Assembly: GCA_014338405.1 (NCBI GenBank)
Contig: JTDE01021449.1
Location: forward strand, 1-64,000
Direction: 5' to 3'
Length of the DNA stretch: 64,000 bases
From: Paragonimus skrjabini miyazakii
Taxonomy: Eukaryota; Platyhelminthes; Trematoda; Plagiorchiida; Troglotrematidae
Position numbers and translations under genes: made by a program. Each line of letters begins with the position of its first letter. Position 1 is the first letter of the stretch. This document shows, in pieces, positions 34,272 through 45,209 of this stretch. Under the pieces are notes generated by a model. That model worked only from the letters and a program-made list of their open reading frames with translations, was not told the DNA's origin and searched no databases.

Positions 34272-34698
34272 AACAACTTGTCGCGTTTTCGAGATCGACG
34301 TGGACAGCTCGTTCAAAAATGTTGTCCAGATTGAGGTGCTTTGTTCTCTGGAAACCTGCTTCATTCTGAAAAATAATATACCCAGTATGCGAAGGCCGTT
34401 TAGTTTGGGTCCGCACAAAAACATTCGCATTATGTAGGTTTTGGTTAGGTGATCACGAACACGGATAACACGCTGATACATGTGAGTACTAGTTAAGCTG
34501 TGTGGGGCGGAGCGGGGTAAGTGGCGTACGCGTTTGTTTGCAAATTGATTGCTCTAGGACTGTACAGACAGACTGTAAGTGTAGATGCTTCTGATGGCGG
34601 TTTAGAAACGTTACTTTCATTTCACCGAACGCCAGTCGTACTTGTGAGCCCTAGGTTGACTAATTGGATCTGTGTGTGTGTGTTTCAGGTAAGTCTTC
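34272..34698. other. 427-base spacer of the inverted repeat
   Basis: The spacer is unique in this window. On the minus strand it holds a 78-codon frame (34245-34481) whose end runs into the left arm (KDKMAG-stop). That frame includes a possible acceptor, ttatttttcag, before an ATG. On the plus strand a tgtgtgtgtgtttcag/gtaagt junction lies at 34674-34695, at the right arm's edge. No known domain is evident. Confidence 0.6.
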
Positions 34699-35270
34699 TT
34701 CATCAAGGATAAAATGGCCGGCTAAGACATGTTGACAAAAAGCAGAACGACACGACTGAGTAGCGAAGCCACAAGGGTGAAAAGGGCCAAGCAAAGCTTT
34801 TTGTTTTCATAGCATGGCTATAATACGTCACGTCAGCATCTACAAACGACGCGTTAAGTCAGCATGACGTGCCTCAGATTCTACGGAAAACTTGTTAAGT
34901 TTTGATTCATTCGTGAATGCAGCTTTTGTTATCTATCTTCTGTGAAAAAGCTGTCGTGATGAAAATATCGTATTTTTACTTTGTCCGTTTGCACTCACCG
35001 GCTTGTTCCCAGTCCAGCATTGCCTTTCAAGCGTTGAGCAGGTTACAGAGAAGTGTGTGAACAGCCTGGTATTTTTGCTCGTGGACCGTGGTGGCCAAAA
35101 CACTTGTTAGATGGGGTTGAGCAACTTCACTAGACGTTCATGTACACCCCCTCACCCACAGCCAGCTAATCTGGCTGTGGTTTCAGCGATGTGTTTTGTC
35201 GGTTCGCTCACCTGACTCGGTTAGGGGGAGTGGCCTTTCGGTAAGCCCTGTGATGTGGACCCCGGATTTT
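34699..35270. repeat. Right arm of perfect 572-bp inverted repeat
   Basis: Exact reverse complement of 33700-34271. The arm ends 323 bases before the assembly gap. Perfect identity in apparently non-coding DNA implies very recent origin, ongoing gene conversion, or an assembly/read artefact. Confidence 0.97.
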
Positions 35271-35593
35271 GGTGCCCAGACAGAGGTCCGGATCATACGG
35301 TAGAGTTGATCCAGAAAATGAGTTGTGATACATATAGTGACTTCAGGAAAGACTGATTCAATACGCATACTTACATGATGTAACGGTCATTTATTTGTAT
35401 ATTATCTTGCCAGTTAATCTCATCTCTAATGTGGTTAGATTACTAGGTTATTGCACACAGTACCGGTGCATAGGAATCTGTATCCTTTTATTCTATGCAA
35501 CAAACTTATAATTTTTGAATACACCGAAATTTATTCTACACAGGTGGAGTCCTGAATGATCTTATACCCATTCAACTATTTATCTGATCCCAC

Positions 35594-35693
35594 NNNNNNN
35601 NNNNNNNNNNNNNNNNNNNNNNNNNNNNNNNNNNNNNNNNNNNNNNNNNNNNNNNNNNNNNNNNNNNNNNNNNNNNNNNNNNNNNNNNNNNNN
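35594..35693. other. Assembly gap (100 N)
   Basis: A run of exactly 100 N, the conventional placeholder for a scaffold join of unknown size. Relationships between features left and right of it are therefore not certain. Confidence 1.
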
Positions 35694-36069
35694 ATCTGAT
35701 CGTTTGCCGTACCGGGCATTATATGCTGAGGCCACCAACAGTTGGGTCAAACCACGTGGTGGTCAAGCAAAAACGTGGTCACGAAATATGAAGACCTTGA
35801 CTGCTCCATTGAGCAAAGTGGGTAGGTGTCGCCTGCCTGGCTGGGGTCCTCGTGATCACTCAAACCGTTGGTTAGAGACGCTATCCGAGGTGGCGATGTG
35901 TCGCAGTCAATGGCGGACCTGTGTCCATACCATTTCTATTTCTTCCTGTTAGCCTTCTCTCATTAATTCTCTGCCCCCCTCAGTAACTTTCTTCTAGGAT
36001 ATTCCACGTCACTGTTGAGGTGAACGGCGGCCCGAGCCACAGTACCTTTTGGTCAGGCTCATGGCTGTT

Positions 36070-36098
<29 letters not shown>
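35694..36098 (+). mobile_element. RTE-family retrotransposon 3' end with (TGA)n tail
   Basis: It starts inside the gap. The reading frame at 35704-35952 shows PYRALYAEATNSWVKPRGGQ, CRLPGWGPRDHSNRWLETL and SEVAMCRSQW, the C-terminus of the RTE-like ORF seen at 38.5-38.9 kb. A short 3' UTR with cggcccgagccacagtacc follows, then ten or so TGA/ATG units (36070-36097). A short tandem tail is characteristic of RTE elements. The 5' part is missing into the gap. Confidence 0.85.
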
Positions 36099-36099
<1 letters not shown>

Positions 36100-36100
<1 letters not shown>

Positions 36101-37080
36101 GTCATGACTACACTGAGAATTTTCGCACTAGACGATGGTTTGGAACATTTCTATTTGGATCTCATTAGTAAGGTTCCATCTCTTCGGAGTTACATCTAAC
36201 ATTTTATATGCATCAAAAGAATAACCATTTTATCAGCAACTATTCTACTCATAGACCCATTGGCAGCAGACGCAGCCCGTGTTTTCCAGATTCCCGATTT
36301 ATACGTATCACTTGTTATTTATAATCACGACCGAGCGAGGTGTGCGGTTCTCATAGACACTACTTCCATATTTTCTTTCAAATTGCCGGGCGTAAATTGT
36401 TTATAATGTTTACAAACAGATTGCCATATGTGGCACTTCCATTATCCACGTAAAGCTTTAGTTCGGGCTAATGAATGGATGGATTAAACGAAAGCTTTTC
36501 AATACTTCCGTGCCATTAATGCAGACCACTTCTGTCTAGATAGACTGGCGAGTTTGTATTCATAAACTGAACTACTTCAACTAGCCAATGAACCACAAAC
36601 AACCAAAGCTTACACCCAACGATACAAACTAGGGAAACGCTTAAGAATGTGGTGCTGTGGACGAATTTCTCTAGAGGTCATTTACGGAACTCATCCACAC
36701 GAGGCTAGCGCGGTTGTTAAATTCCTGCTAACCGGGTAAGTCACAGTCATTGCGATATAAGACTGTGTAAGTTAGTGTATGAATGTAGTGTAAAAATTAC
36801 CAAACGTAGATTGCTCAGTTTAGACAAATCAAACGGAGTATGTGGGTCGATCAACTGGGGAAGGCTGAAGTAAACCAGATGAGTAGTCTAATTCAGTAGA
36901 TGTGAACAGTGCTTATACACCAATGGTCTTGAGAGTAATGTACCCGGTTATGACCGACACTCATAATTGGACGTATGTGTGTATTTATCGTGCCTGTCAG
37001 ATTGCGTAGGTATATTAGATCCAGGTTGTCCTGGAGACTCGTATTAGCCTATTGTACCAAGAGAGAGCGAATTAACCTAT
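36100..37080. other. Unannotated stretch
   Basis: No recognised feature. It would be the place for the endonuclease domain of the RTE copy that follows, but no endonuclease motif is visible. Confidence 0.3.
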
Positions 37081-37084
37081 TTGG

Positions 37085-39155
37085 CGGTCTTACTCAGTGG
37101 ATCAACCGGGAGGATCAGGCGAACAAATCGTAGCAGATATAAAAGTATGCTGTGAACGGGTATGTTCCGAAGGATCTGTTTAGTTTCGTCAGAACCAGAT
37201 TTCCGTCACGTCTATAAACTTCTTGAACAAGAGTCGACCGATCCCACCTGGTTCTGAATATGATGACGACCGTCGGGAACTTAAACGCAAGCTGACTAAA
37301 AGCTTGTGCAAAGATCGTGAGCACTACCTGATCGAACAATGGAAAGAGATGGAAAGAGCCTTTTTATCTGGGAATAGTAGAAGGCTTTTCCCTTGATCCG
37401 TGGTTGTAGTGGTCGTCGAGTCAATGTAAGTGAGACCATATGTGAAAAGATGGTTCACTTATCACCAGTCAGTCGAGCCGACTTCACAGGCGGGCTGAAC
37501 TTTTTGAAGAACAGTCCAACTGGCCTCAACCAGACCATGCAGACGACGGGGCCTGAACGGTCAGTTATCATATCACAGACGGCTCTCCGTCGGAAGCAGA
37601 AGTGGTCCTGGAGCTTAAGTTATTGAAGCGTACTAAGGTGCGTGGACCAGATTCTCTCTTTCCTTCTCTTTCCAAGGATAGTGGGGAGAGGTTGATATCA
37701 GAACTGATGAAACTTATCCAGACAACTTCGGAAACTGAAGAGGTACCTAGTGATTGGTGCCTACTAGCAATAATTCCCATTTTCAAAAAGGTGACTCGAA
37801 CACTATGTGACAATCACAGAGCCATCAGTGTAGTGTTAGTTGCGTCCAAGTTACTCGCCGGTCTCATTTTATCTCGACCCACTAAGACCAGAGAAAGTCA
37901 GATATACGAACAACAGACAGGATTCCGGTCGGGTCGTAAATTCATTGATAATGTTTTTACCTTCCAAAGAATACAGCAACACCGGCACTCTTAGTGACAG
38001 CCGACGGTCGTGGTCTTCTTGGAGCTGAAGGCATAGTGGGAATTTATGGACAAGTGTCTAAGGCGTTCATCACTTCTAGTGGTGTTAGTCAAGGGTGTCC
38101 GATTTCCCTCTTTTTGTTCATTCTTGTCACGAACGTAAGGTGCGTTTCACTAATCGATTAAGCCTGATGTTGAGCTTCTTCCTGGTGCTAGGTTGACTGA
38201 CATGGAATACGTGGGTTGCATTGTCTTACTTAACCCCTCTATCTGAAACATGCAGACCACGCTGGACAGGTTGACCGACCGGGATGGTTTGTATGAAATG
38301 CGCTTTACACATTCAGAGTACAAAGCGCTCCTTCTAGACTGGGACATTTCCACCCTTACCTTCCTTATTGCAAGCAATCCGCCCGAGACTGTGAAGAGTT
38401 TTACATACTTGGGTAGCACTATCCAGTCATCTTGTAATATCGTTCATGAGATATCAGCAAGGATAACAAATGCACGGGTTGGCCTTGCCAACCTGCCTCA
38501 TCTATGGCGTTGATAAGGCGTTCGACTGTCGCTGAAAGGAAGAGTGTATAATGCTTGCGTACGTTCTGCTTTGCTCTATGGTTTGGAAACATGGCCTGTT
38601 CACAAGAAAGATGGCAACAGAATTGTTGTGTTTGACCATCGCCATCTCTGTCAGTTAACCCACATTAGGTGGGCTGATCCCGTGAGCAATATGACCGTTC
38701 GCCGGCGTGTAGTCCGGAACGCTCGGAATACGCGATCAGTTGGTCAATTACCCACGTTGCACAGCCTGCGATCGTTGCGTCACGTACTCCGTATGCCAGC
38801 TGAGTGTTCACCGTACCGAGCATTATCTACTAAGACCATCAACAGTTGGGTAAAACCGCAAGATGATTGAACATCAGCGTGATCGAAAAATGTGAATACC
38901 CTGACTATTCCAGTGAGAAAAGTGGGTAGGTGTCGCCTGCCTGGTGTGTGATCACTCGAATCGCTGGTTAAAGATAACATCCGAGGTGGCAATGTGTTGC
39001 AGTCAATGGTATACCTGCATTCATACCTAATACGTGCGCGACATTCACTAACGTTTTCTTCTTCTCGAATATTCCAAGTAACTGTTGAGGTGGGCGGTGG
39101 CCCGGACCACAGTATCTTCCGGTCAGGTTGAAAGCTGTTGTGATTATGATGATGA
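37085..39155 (+). mobile_element. RTE-family retrotransposon, 5'-truncated, with inactivated RT
   Basis: The copy opens in the endonuclease-RT linker: IPPGSEYDDDRRELKRKL, TKSLCKDREHYLIEQWKEME and SGNSRRLFP. The RT core follows with PSDWCLLAIIPIFKK, CDNHRAIS, VASKLLAGLILSRPTKTRES and QQTGFRSGRKFIDNVFTF. After a deletion come ITSSGVSQGCPISLFLF and, where YADD-I-x-LL is expected, MEYVGCIVLL, so both catalytic Asp residues are gone. C-terminal blocks SFTYLGSTIQSSCNIVHEIS and YNACVRSALLYGLETWP continue to the stop near 38868. The 3' UTR (gtggcccggaccacagtatc) and (GAT)n tail end at about 39155. Many frameshifts; inactive. Confidence 0.9.
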
Positions 39156-39159
39156 TGAT

Positions 39160-39665
39160 TGAGGTGATGTCATAAGTGTCGAACGTTAGTGCAGGCACAC
39201 ATTTTGCCCAAAATGACTGGGTAACTGCCTAAACCATGAAGGTACTCATCGATGGCAACATCACCGTCTGTGTTAAAGTCGCTTGCGTCAAGAAACGCTG
39301 CCTGATCAAGTATCCATATTTAGAATGTAACAAGAATTAGGGATTGGAAATATAGAGTGTAACAACGGGGCAAATTAACCCGACAGAACCAGCCTCATTT
39401 TCAAAGCTACCACCAAATTTAATTAAATTAAATGTGAACTGGATACGATAACTAGTCCGACAAAAAATAGCAACTTGTGTTAAATGTCCGAAAGAAAAAG
39501 ACAAAAAAACACAACATTTGCCATCTCCATTCTTCATCAATACTGTTTATATCTGATCAAGCTGTTTAGATAAGTTCTATCGAGTAAGCCAGACATACAG
39601 TGTGTGCCATTTACTGCCACCTTTACTTAACCAAAACAATGTACGTGTAAAAATGAAATAAAGTA
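39160..39665. other. Unannotated stretch
   Basis: No recognised feature. A short minus-strand frame overlaps the RTE tail. Confidence 0.3.
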
Positions 39666-39669
39666 TCTC

Positions 39670-39873
39670 TCAAAAGTCATTTACAAAGTACGCCTTCAGT
39701 TCACTTATGAAAATCCTTACATCACTGCCAGCCAGACTTCTCACAGTGGTAGTAATCTCTTGGGGGATAAGACGGTCGAACGGCATAGTAATAAGTGGAA
39801 CGACATCAACCCCATATGTATTCATGCCGTTTTCCGTAATGTCAGTTTCACTCAAGAAGCTGATGGAAGTAGA
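39670..39873 (-). CDS. Candidate terminal exon of an unidentified protein
   Basis: The minus-strand frame reads SETDITENGMNTYGVDVVPL, then TMPFDRLIPQEITTTVRSLA and FISELKAYFVNDF before the stop. The composition is clearly protein-like and the end is a natural stop, which suggests a 3'-terminal exon or the tail of a transposon ORF. In-frame sequence extends upstream to about 39873 (STSISFL) without ATG. Family not recognised; no polyadenylation signal was found nearby on that strand. Confidence 0.3.
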   Translation of the reverse strand, partial: STSISFLSETDITENGMNTYGVDVVPLITMPFDRLIPQEITTTVRSLAGSDVRIFISELKAYFVNDF

Positions 39874-39904
39874 TCACTCCAGTATGTCTGAACCGGTCTA
39901 ACAA

Positions 39905-40655
39905 ATGCGGGGGCTCTTTGATCATGGCGAGGTGCGTTAGATTAGCGCTGCTCTAGGAGGCAAGCAACGGAAACGCCAAATTAGTCACTCGGAAGTTTTA
40001 GGAAAACCATTCGTGCGTACGACCGGATGTTAATCAAACGTTACGGGAGCTAAAATCTTATCGGCGTTTCTCGTGATTGAAATCAATTGTCTAAATAACA
40101 TTGTGTAAATTTTGTTCCAAACTTAGTTTGAATTCTTAGACTCTTGTCGGAGTTCTCTTCACTCAACAGTCGACAGAAAAAGATTAAACGTCCTATTTTC
40201 ATTCCTTCACACCGTTTACTTAATGGGCGCAATCAGGAGTTTCACTAGGTCGAAAAGCACACACGACTGATGAGATAAGACGTACGAAGTGAAGCCACGG
40301 ATTGTTGTTAGTACCACAAAACCTACGAAAAGATGCGCATATCCAGGTGCGTCACAATCAATATCTACATTCACACAAAACTCTGTCCGGCTGCCGGACA
40401 TAGAGTATACGAAGTCATATGACAATTGTGTTGTGGGGTCTTCTCCTTCCCGTTTGTTACTCGTTTGTTTGCTCACAAAGTGTGAGAACCTTGATGTGTT
40501 TGGTGTTAGACATAAGACTATTTTGCTGCAAATTGTATTGCTCCCATTTCTTTTATCCTTTGAAATGGTGGTCTAATTTTCTCCCATTCTCTCCTGGTAA
40601 GAATCTACATCAACCATTGATGTAGTGTTGTTGATGACGTTGACAGTTATGACTG
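39905..40655. other. Unannotated stretch
   Basis: A minus-strand frame at 40216-40476 (GYAHLFVGFVVLTTIRGF) and an overlapping plus-strand frame are present, but no domain is recognised. Confidence 0.3.
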
Positions 40656-40664
40656 CATGAAAAT

Positions 40665-40860
40665 AAGTTGTATTACTAATAATTAGTTAGGCAGATTTAT
40701 GATTTTAGATGAGACCCAATTGTGAAAAGTAAGGGCTTCGGCAGGATTCGAACCGGCGACAGAAACACCATGCCTGAACGCGGCAAGCGCTCTACCAGCT
40801 ATGCTGCGAATTCATGTCAGGAGCTCGGAAATTTCACATTTGCATTCGGTTACTGTCTTA
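40665..40860 (-). repeat. SINE2 copy with well-preserved tRNA-like region
   Basis: On the minus strand the D-arm/A box reads tagctggtagagcgc, the anticodon-arm region gccgcgttcaggc, the B box ggttcgaatcc, and the acceptor-side block gccgaagccc. The body ends gggtctcatctaaaat and the tail attagtaa lies at 40669-40685. The long head seen at 7140 and 23195 is truncated at about 40860. Confidence 0.82.
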
Positions 40861-40861
40861 A

Positions 40862-41512
40862 AACAATAAATGGAAAGAGTGTCATGCTAGTCCTCTGAGG
40901 TCAGGCGGCACGGAAATTTTTCGAATGGTGTTTACCAGGGACACAGTTTGTACAAAGTTATAAAAACGAATGAATGAAAACCAAGGAAAAACCGGTCAGG
41001 ATAACCCCGTATAAATATGGCAAGACAATTTACTTGCATCAGTGCGTGTGCTGATGGTTTGGTGCGGTAATGGGTTGTCAACGGTCAGTTACGAAAAAAT
41101 GTATTGCTGATAGCATCCTGTTTGTGATCATAGCGATCCATTTAAAATTTTCCCAGTACCTCCTTGAGCGTTCCATTGGCGTACGACTAAGTTTCTTCAT
41201 AACTCGCTTCCGGCACCGGACAATTTCCCTCTGGTGTGTGTCGTGCTCGATTGCACCGTTGCGCTAAGTTGAGTTTGTTGCAAGGATCGAGCACTATAGG
41301 TGTTTTTAGTGAGGATTGAGCAAAAGTTTCAACGGCAAAATCTCCCTTTCGCTGGTCGATCGTCAAGCAATAAGTAATTAAAATGTCTGAGTTCCTAAGT
41401 GAACACTAAGAGATCATGAACGCCAGTGAGCTTTTCAGTTGGAAGCTGGTAAACCCCAGGAGTGACGGAGAACCTAAAATGAGTAGTGGGTGAGCCCGGG
41501 AGGTTGTGCATA
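40862..41512. other. Unannotated stretch
   Basis: No recognised feature. Confidence 0.3.
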
Positions 41513-41516
41513 AAAC

Positions 41517-42275
41517 AACTAAGTATTCATTACTGATGAGTAGTCGGGGATTTGGTTAATTTCAAGTTGAACATCACCCACAGTTGATCGTAGCTGTTGC
41601 ATTCCCATAGACCTTCCAGTCGGCCCCTTTCGAAAAGAAACATTAGACTCGAGTTTCGCTCTCATTAGTGCTCGTCAGTAGTGCATATTCTCGCCACTGC
41701 CGGGACAAGAACCAAGGCCACACTGTTCATGAGGCAAGCGTATTTACCACTGCGCCAATAAACTCACGTTAGGCACGTGAACACTCGAACACTTTCGCTG
41801 TCTGTTAACTCTAATCGATTGTGGGTGATGTTCAATTTGAAAATAACCAAATCCCCGGCTACTCATCAGTGGTCTAAAATATCGCCTAGCTGGTTTAATG
41901 AGATCAAAGATTTCGACCTGTCTAGGAAGTCCTAAAAGCGGGGTTATTGACTGGAGTTAACAGACAGTGACTGTGTCGAGACGATCGAGCAACCTGATTA
42001 TTACTCACAAGCGAAAGTGGTTGAGCGTTCACATATGATAATTCGGTCGTGCCTAACGTGAGGCCAATGGCGCAGTGGTAAACACGGTTACCTCATGAGG
42101 GCGTGGCCTTGGTTCTTGTCCCGGCAGTGGCGGGAATATGCGCTACTGACGGGCTCTAATGAGAGCAAAACTCGAGTCTAGTGCTTCTTTTCGATAGGGG
42201 CCGACTAGAAAGTTTATGTGAATGCGATGGCTGCGATCAACTGTGGGTGATGTTCAACTTGAAACTAAGTATTCA
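41517..42275 (-). mobile_element. SINE1 foldback composite with 13-bp target-site duplication
   Basis: The direct repeat aactaagtattca lies at 41517-41529 and 42263-42275. On the minus strand the 733-base insert reads as follows. First comes an inverted SINE1 without tail (starting ttcaagttgaacatc), running through its tRNA-like part to the SINE1 head (about 42262-41873). Then an inverted tail and stub (about 41873-41815). Then, after the flip, a forward SINE1 from its tRNA-like region to the tail ctactcatcagtaa against the duplication. Outer arms of roughly 230 bases can pair. The order of parts is the same as at 3564-4252, at an independent site. Confidence 0.86.
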
Positions 42276-42284
42276 GTTGCACGG

Positions 42285-42505
42285 CCATATTTCAGACTAA
42301 ATACAACCCACATATGATCGCAGCCGTCGCATACAGATAAGCCTTTCGGTTAGTCCACTTCCAAAAGAAGCACTAGACTCAAATTTCGCTCGTGTCAGTG
42401 GTCACCAGTAGCGCCTATCCTCGTCCGGACTGGAATTTGTACTCTGGCTCTCGCACTTGTGAGACTGGCGTGTTAACAACAACGTTAGTGACTTTTCAGA
42501 TATGC
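42285..42505 (-). repeat. SINE1 copy, strongly diverged
   Basis: Inverted SINE1 blocks can be followed on the plus strand: acaacccacatatgatcgca, gccgtcgcat, aaaagaagcactagactc and tttcgctcgtgtcagtg, then a decayed tRNA-like part. It lies only ten bases from the right end of the SINE1 composite but is much older. Confidence 0.6.
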
Positions 42506-42509
42506 ACAG

Positions 42510-42715
42510 TACGACTATGAGAATAAAGATATATGAGCGAATGTATATTTTCCATAATTCCTCATCAGGTTGCTAGAATTAGATTAGGAATTGACAGTTA
42601 TATCGAGATATCGATCGGACTTTTTACAGAAAAACTAGATCTCCGACCAATCAGTTGGCGATGACTTGATTGGTCCATTAAGCCAATAACCTCACAATGT
42701 TCAAATAAGATTAGT
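42510..42715. other. Unannotated stretch
   Basis: Nothing recognised. Confidence 0.3.
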
Positions 42716-42719
42716 TGTT

Positions 42720-43384
42720 TAATCGAAAGTCAAGATACCGCGAACAAGTTGTTTTCAGTGTGTCATCTTCAGGTCAAAAACAACGGAACAAATGATTGAA
42801 TACATACCAAGGTTGTATGGTATCTAATACAGCGTAAATTTAGTGTCATTTGGGGATAACGGGTGTAGTTATTCTGGTGAAGCGTCAGCTGCAGGGCGTG
42901 GAAAATTAAGTGCCTGAACGAAAGACTTCTGTGTGCACAGATTAGGATTTCGCAGACGGATTCCGATTCGCTTTTGTAGCTACCATGATACGACATTTCG
43001 CACCTCTGATGTGAACACGTATAATGCGGTAGATCAGTTTCAGTATGACATGCACAGTAACTCTGTCACTGGAATTGACCAGACAGACCAAAATTGCACT
43101 GCGGACCTCTCGCTGTTGTCCAGCCCTTAACCAAGTAAGATAGTGTTTACCTCTTCGTTTCAATATGCTATGCGACCAATATAACCTAGTCCACAGAAGA
43201 AAACAAAATGAGTACAGAGTGAGGAAGCAGTAATGGATACCGAGTCTTTGAGGTGAAGGCGTACAACTAGCTCAGAGGTGAACGATCGACTTAGCCGTGC
43301 AGCATGAAAGGTCGTCCCCAAGGTCATGTCGGGCCTCCTAGTCAGCAGTACGTTTGAGATTTCGTCATCGCACGGGAGATTCAC
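42720..43384 (-). mobile_element. Penelope-like element fragment: GIY-YIG endonuclease region and 3' end
   Basis: The minus-strand frame at 43384 reads LPCDDEISNVLLTRR, SELVVRLHLKDSVSI and FCGLGYIGR, matching the linker with its CGxxYIG-R start of the GIY-YIG domain. In other frames SAILVCLVNS, NRNPSA and NLCTQKSFVQALNFPRPA follow the domain to its C-terminus. The 3' untranslated end (about 42980-42720) is shared with the copy at the right edge of the window (63718-64000). Frameshifted and inactive; the RT part is missing. Confidence 0.8.
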
Positions 43385-43389
43385 TTTGA

Positions 43390-44400
43390 TGGTCGAACGG
43401 TTAACAGAGTATTCCCGATCCTGCTGCTTTGGCTTTCACATTTTATAAGCTAAGAACTTATCTGAATATCCACAGGAACGAACCGTTTCACATTAAGCTT
43501 GAGCCTTTGTCTAACATATCATTAGTATTACTTTGTAGATTTTGTTTACTAAACACTGTATCAGGTCCCGTTTCTGTTTCACTTCAAACAACCTGTGAAA
43601 GTGGGTACACTGACTATTCCGTGGTCTGTTCATGTGTATGTGTCTATAAATCGATCCATCTGGATTTTTTAACAATGCTTCTTTATCTTCGATATAAGCA
43701 ATGACAATTTTTAGTTAACTTAAGTTACTGACAAAGAACCTAACGTGCGCAAACCGATTGAACCCGATAGATTGTGTATACAGCAACTAACTAATCCTTG
43801 CCTTATTCGCTTCCCAATTTCAATGGTGGCAGAAAAGATAGTGGCTAATTAGAGTGGATGCTCTAACAAAGATCAGCCAGTGCACAATTCAGTTTGTTTT
43901 TTGTCATTATATTGTAAGTCTTAATATATAGACAGATCGTGCATCATCGATGAATAGTTAGCCACAAAGGTCATAAACCTACGTATTGTGTTGTGAGTGA
44001 AAATTGGAATGGCTACAGCCACGAGGATCGTCAGTTAAAGCAATGCTCTTTTCTCTCAATAAGTGGTTAATAGAGATCATATATCTCTAGAATCTAAGGT
44101 TAGCATTCAAGTTGAATCATCAAACAAAGAGGTCATGTACTATTCACGCAGGTCCGTACATGTTAATCACACAGCTATCTTCAGTGAAAGATTTTACGGA
44201 ATTCACATTGATCCCTTTTAAGGAGTATGGGGTCATATCACCGTTACAGGTGCGCAGTATAGCTGTGCAGCCTCCACAAAATAATGCTTCTAGGCACTTT
44301 GATGCGTGATAACAAAGGCCAATGACAATCGTTTTCATCCAATGCAATGGCGGTTAGTTTCCAGATGTACTTATTACTATGTGACTTGGAGATGCTAATC
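43390..44400. other. Unannotated stretch
   Basis: A 91-codon plus-strand frame at 43429-43704 has a protein-like look but no known domain and no splice support. Nothing else recognised. Confidence 0.3.
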
Positions 44401-44404
44401 CAGG

Positions 44405-45205
44405 GATTTGAATTGTATAAATTGAACATCACGCACACCTTATAGCAATTATCGTGATCATGGAGACATTTCAACTGATTTCTGTAGACAAAATGCAGTA
44501 GACTCGAAGCTCACACTTGTGTGCACATATTTTTGCTAAAACAAGTCTTTAAGTGTCGGTTTATCATCCCCACGTAGGAACTATTTTTGTTACTGTGTCA
44601 CTGAACTCACATTAAGTAAGACTGAATTTTCATAATTAAATGCCCAGGTCCTTTCGCTTGCTACTAATGCGCACAATAACCATACTTTTGACTACACGTG
44701 TGTACTTAAATCGTTCATCATCATTTTTAATAAATCAAGTCAGCATTCCCACAATTTTGGTTTTAAGTTTTTGTATCCGTCTGTTTAGTCCCTTAAGCCA
44801 TGACTTCTTCTCTGCGGAATTTTGACTCGTTTAGAATTAGCTACATGTCCATGTGTGATCAGAATGTACGAAATGTTACTCCGGAGAACATAACATGAAT
44901 TGCGTCTTCTCACTGTTTAATTCAAATAAATCAAGTGTTTTCAGTTTGACTACCCAGTTCAGATTTTAGGATTATCCGTTTTAGTGACTGAGACTATGAT
45001 CACGTCTCTACTCGAAACAACCCGGCAAAGAGAGCAGTGCTCACAAGCAAATGTAGTTAAGCGTTCAGATATGATACTTTGATCGTGGCTAATGCGAGTT
45101 CAGTGAAACAATGGTCAATATGGCTGTTTCAAAAGATAGTGAACCGGAGTTCATTTTACCGTCGAGATAGGGATATGCACCACAGCTATTCTTTGTAAAG
45201 GGCGA
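44405..45205. repeat. Old inverted pair of SINE1 copies
   Basis: At about 44405-44670 a heavily mutated inverted SINE1 is visible on the plus strand (attgaacatcacgcacacc, gcagtagactcgaagctc, ctcacattaagtaagactg, ggtcctttcgcttgctactaatg). At about 44990-45205 a forward one follows (gctcacaagcaaatg, gttaagcgttcagatatgat, tgaaacaatggtcaatatgg, gatagggatatgcacc). The opposed orientation resembles the younger composites, but the ends are too eroded to find a target duplication. Confidence 0.5.
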
Positions 45206-45209
45206 GCGA

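Noticed and set aside
40700..40800. Possible genuine tRNA gene on the minus strand
   Set aside because: A and B boxes and parts of the cloverleaf are present, but the same unit with body and tail recurs at many loci and base pairing is imperfect; it is a SINE2 head.
42060..42135. Possible tRNA-Met gene on the plus strand
   Set aside because: The CAT-like anticodon loop and boxes belong to the SINE1 tRNA-like region, repeated at 3.7, 41.7 and 59.95 kb with stem mismatches.
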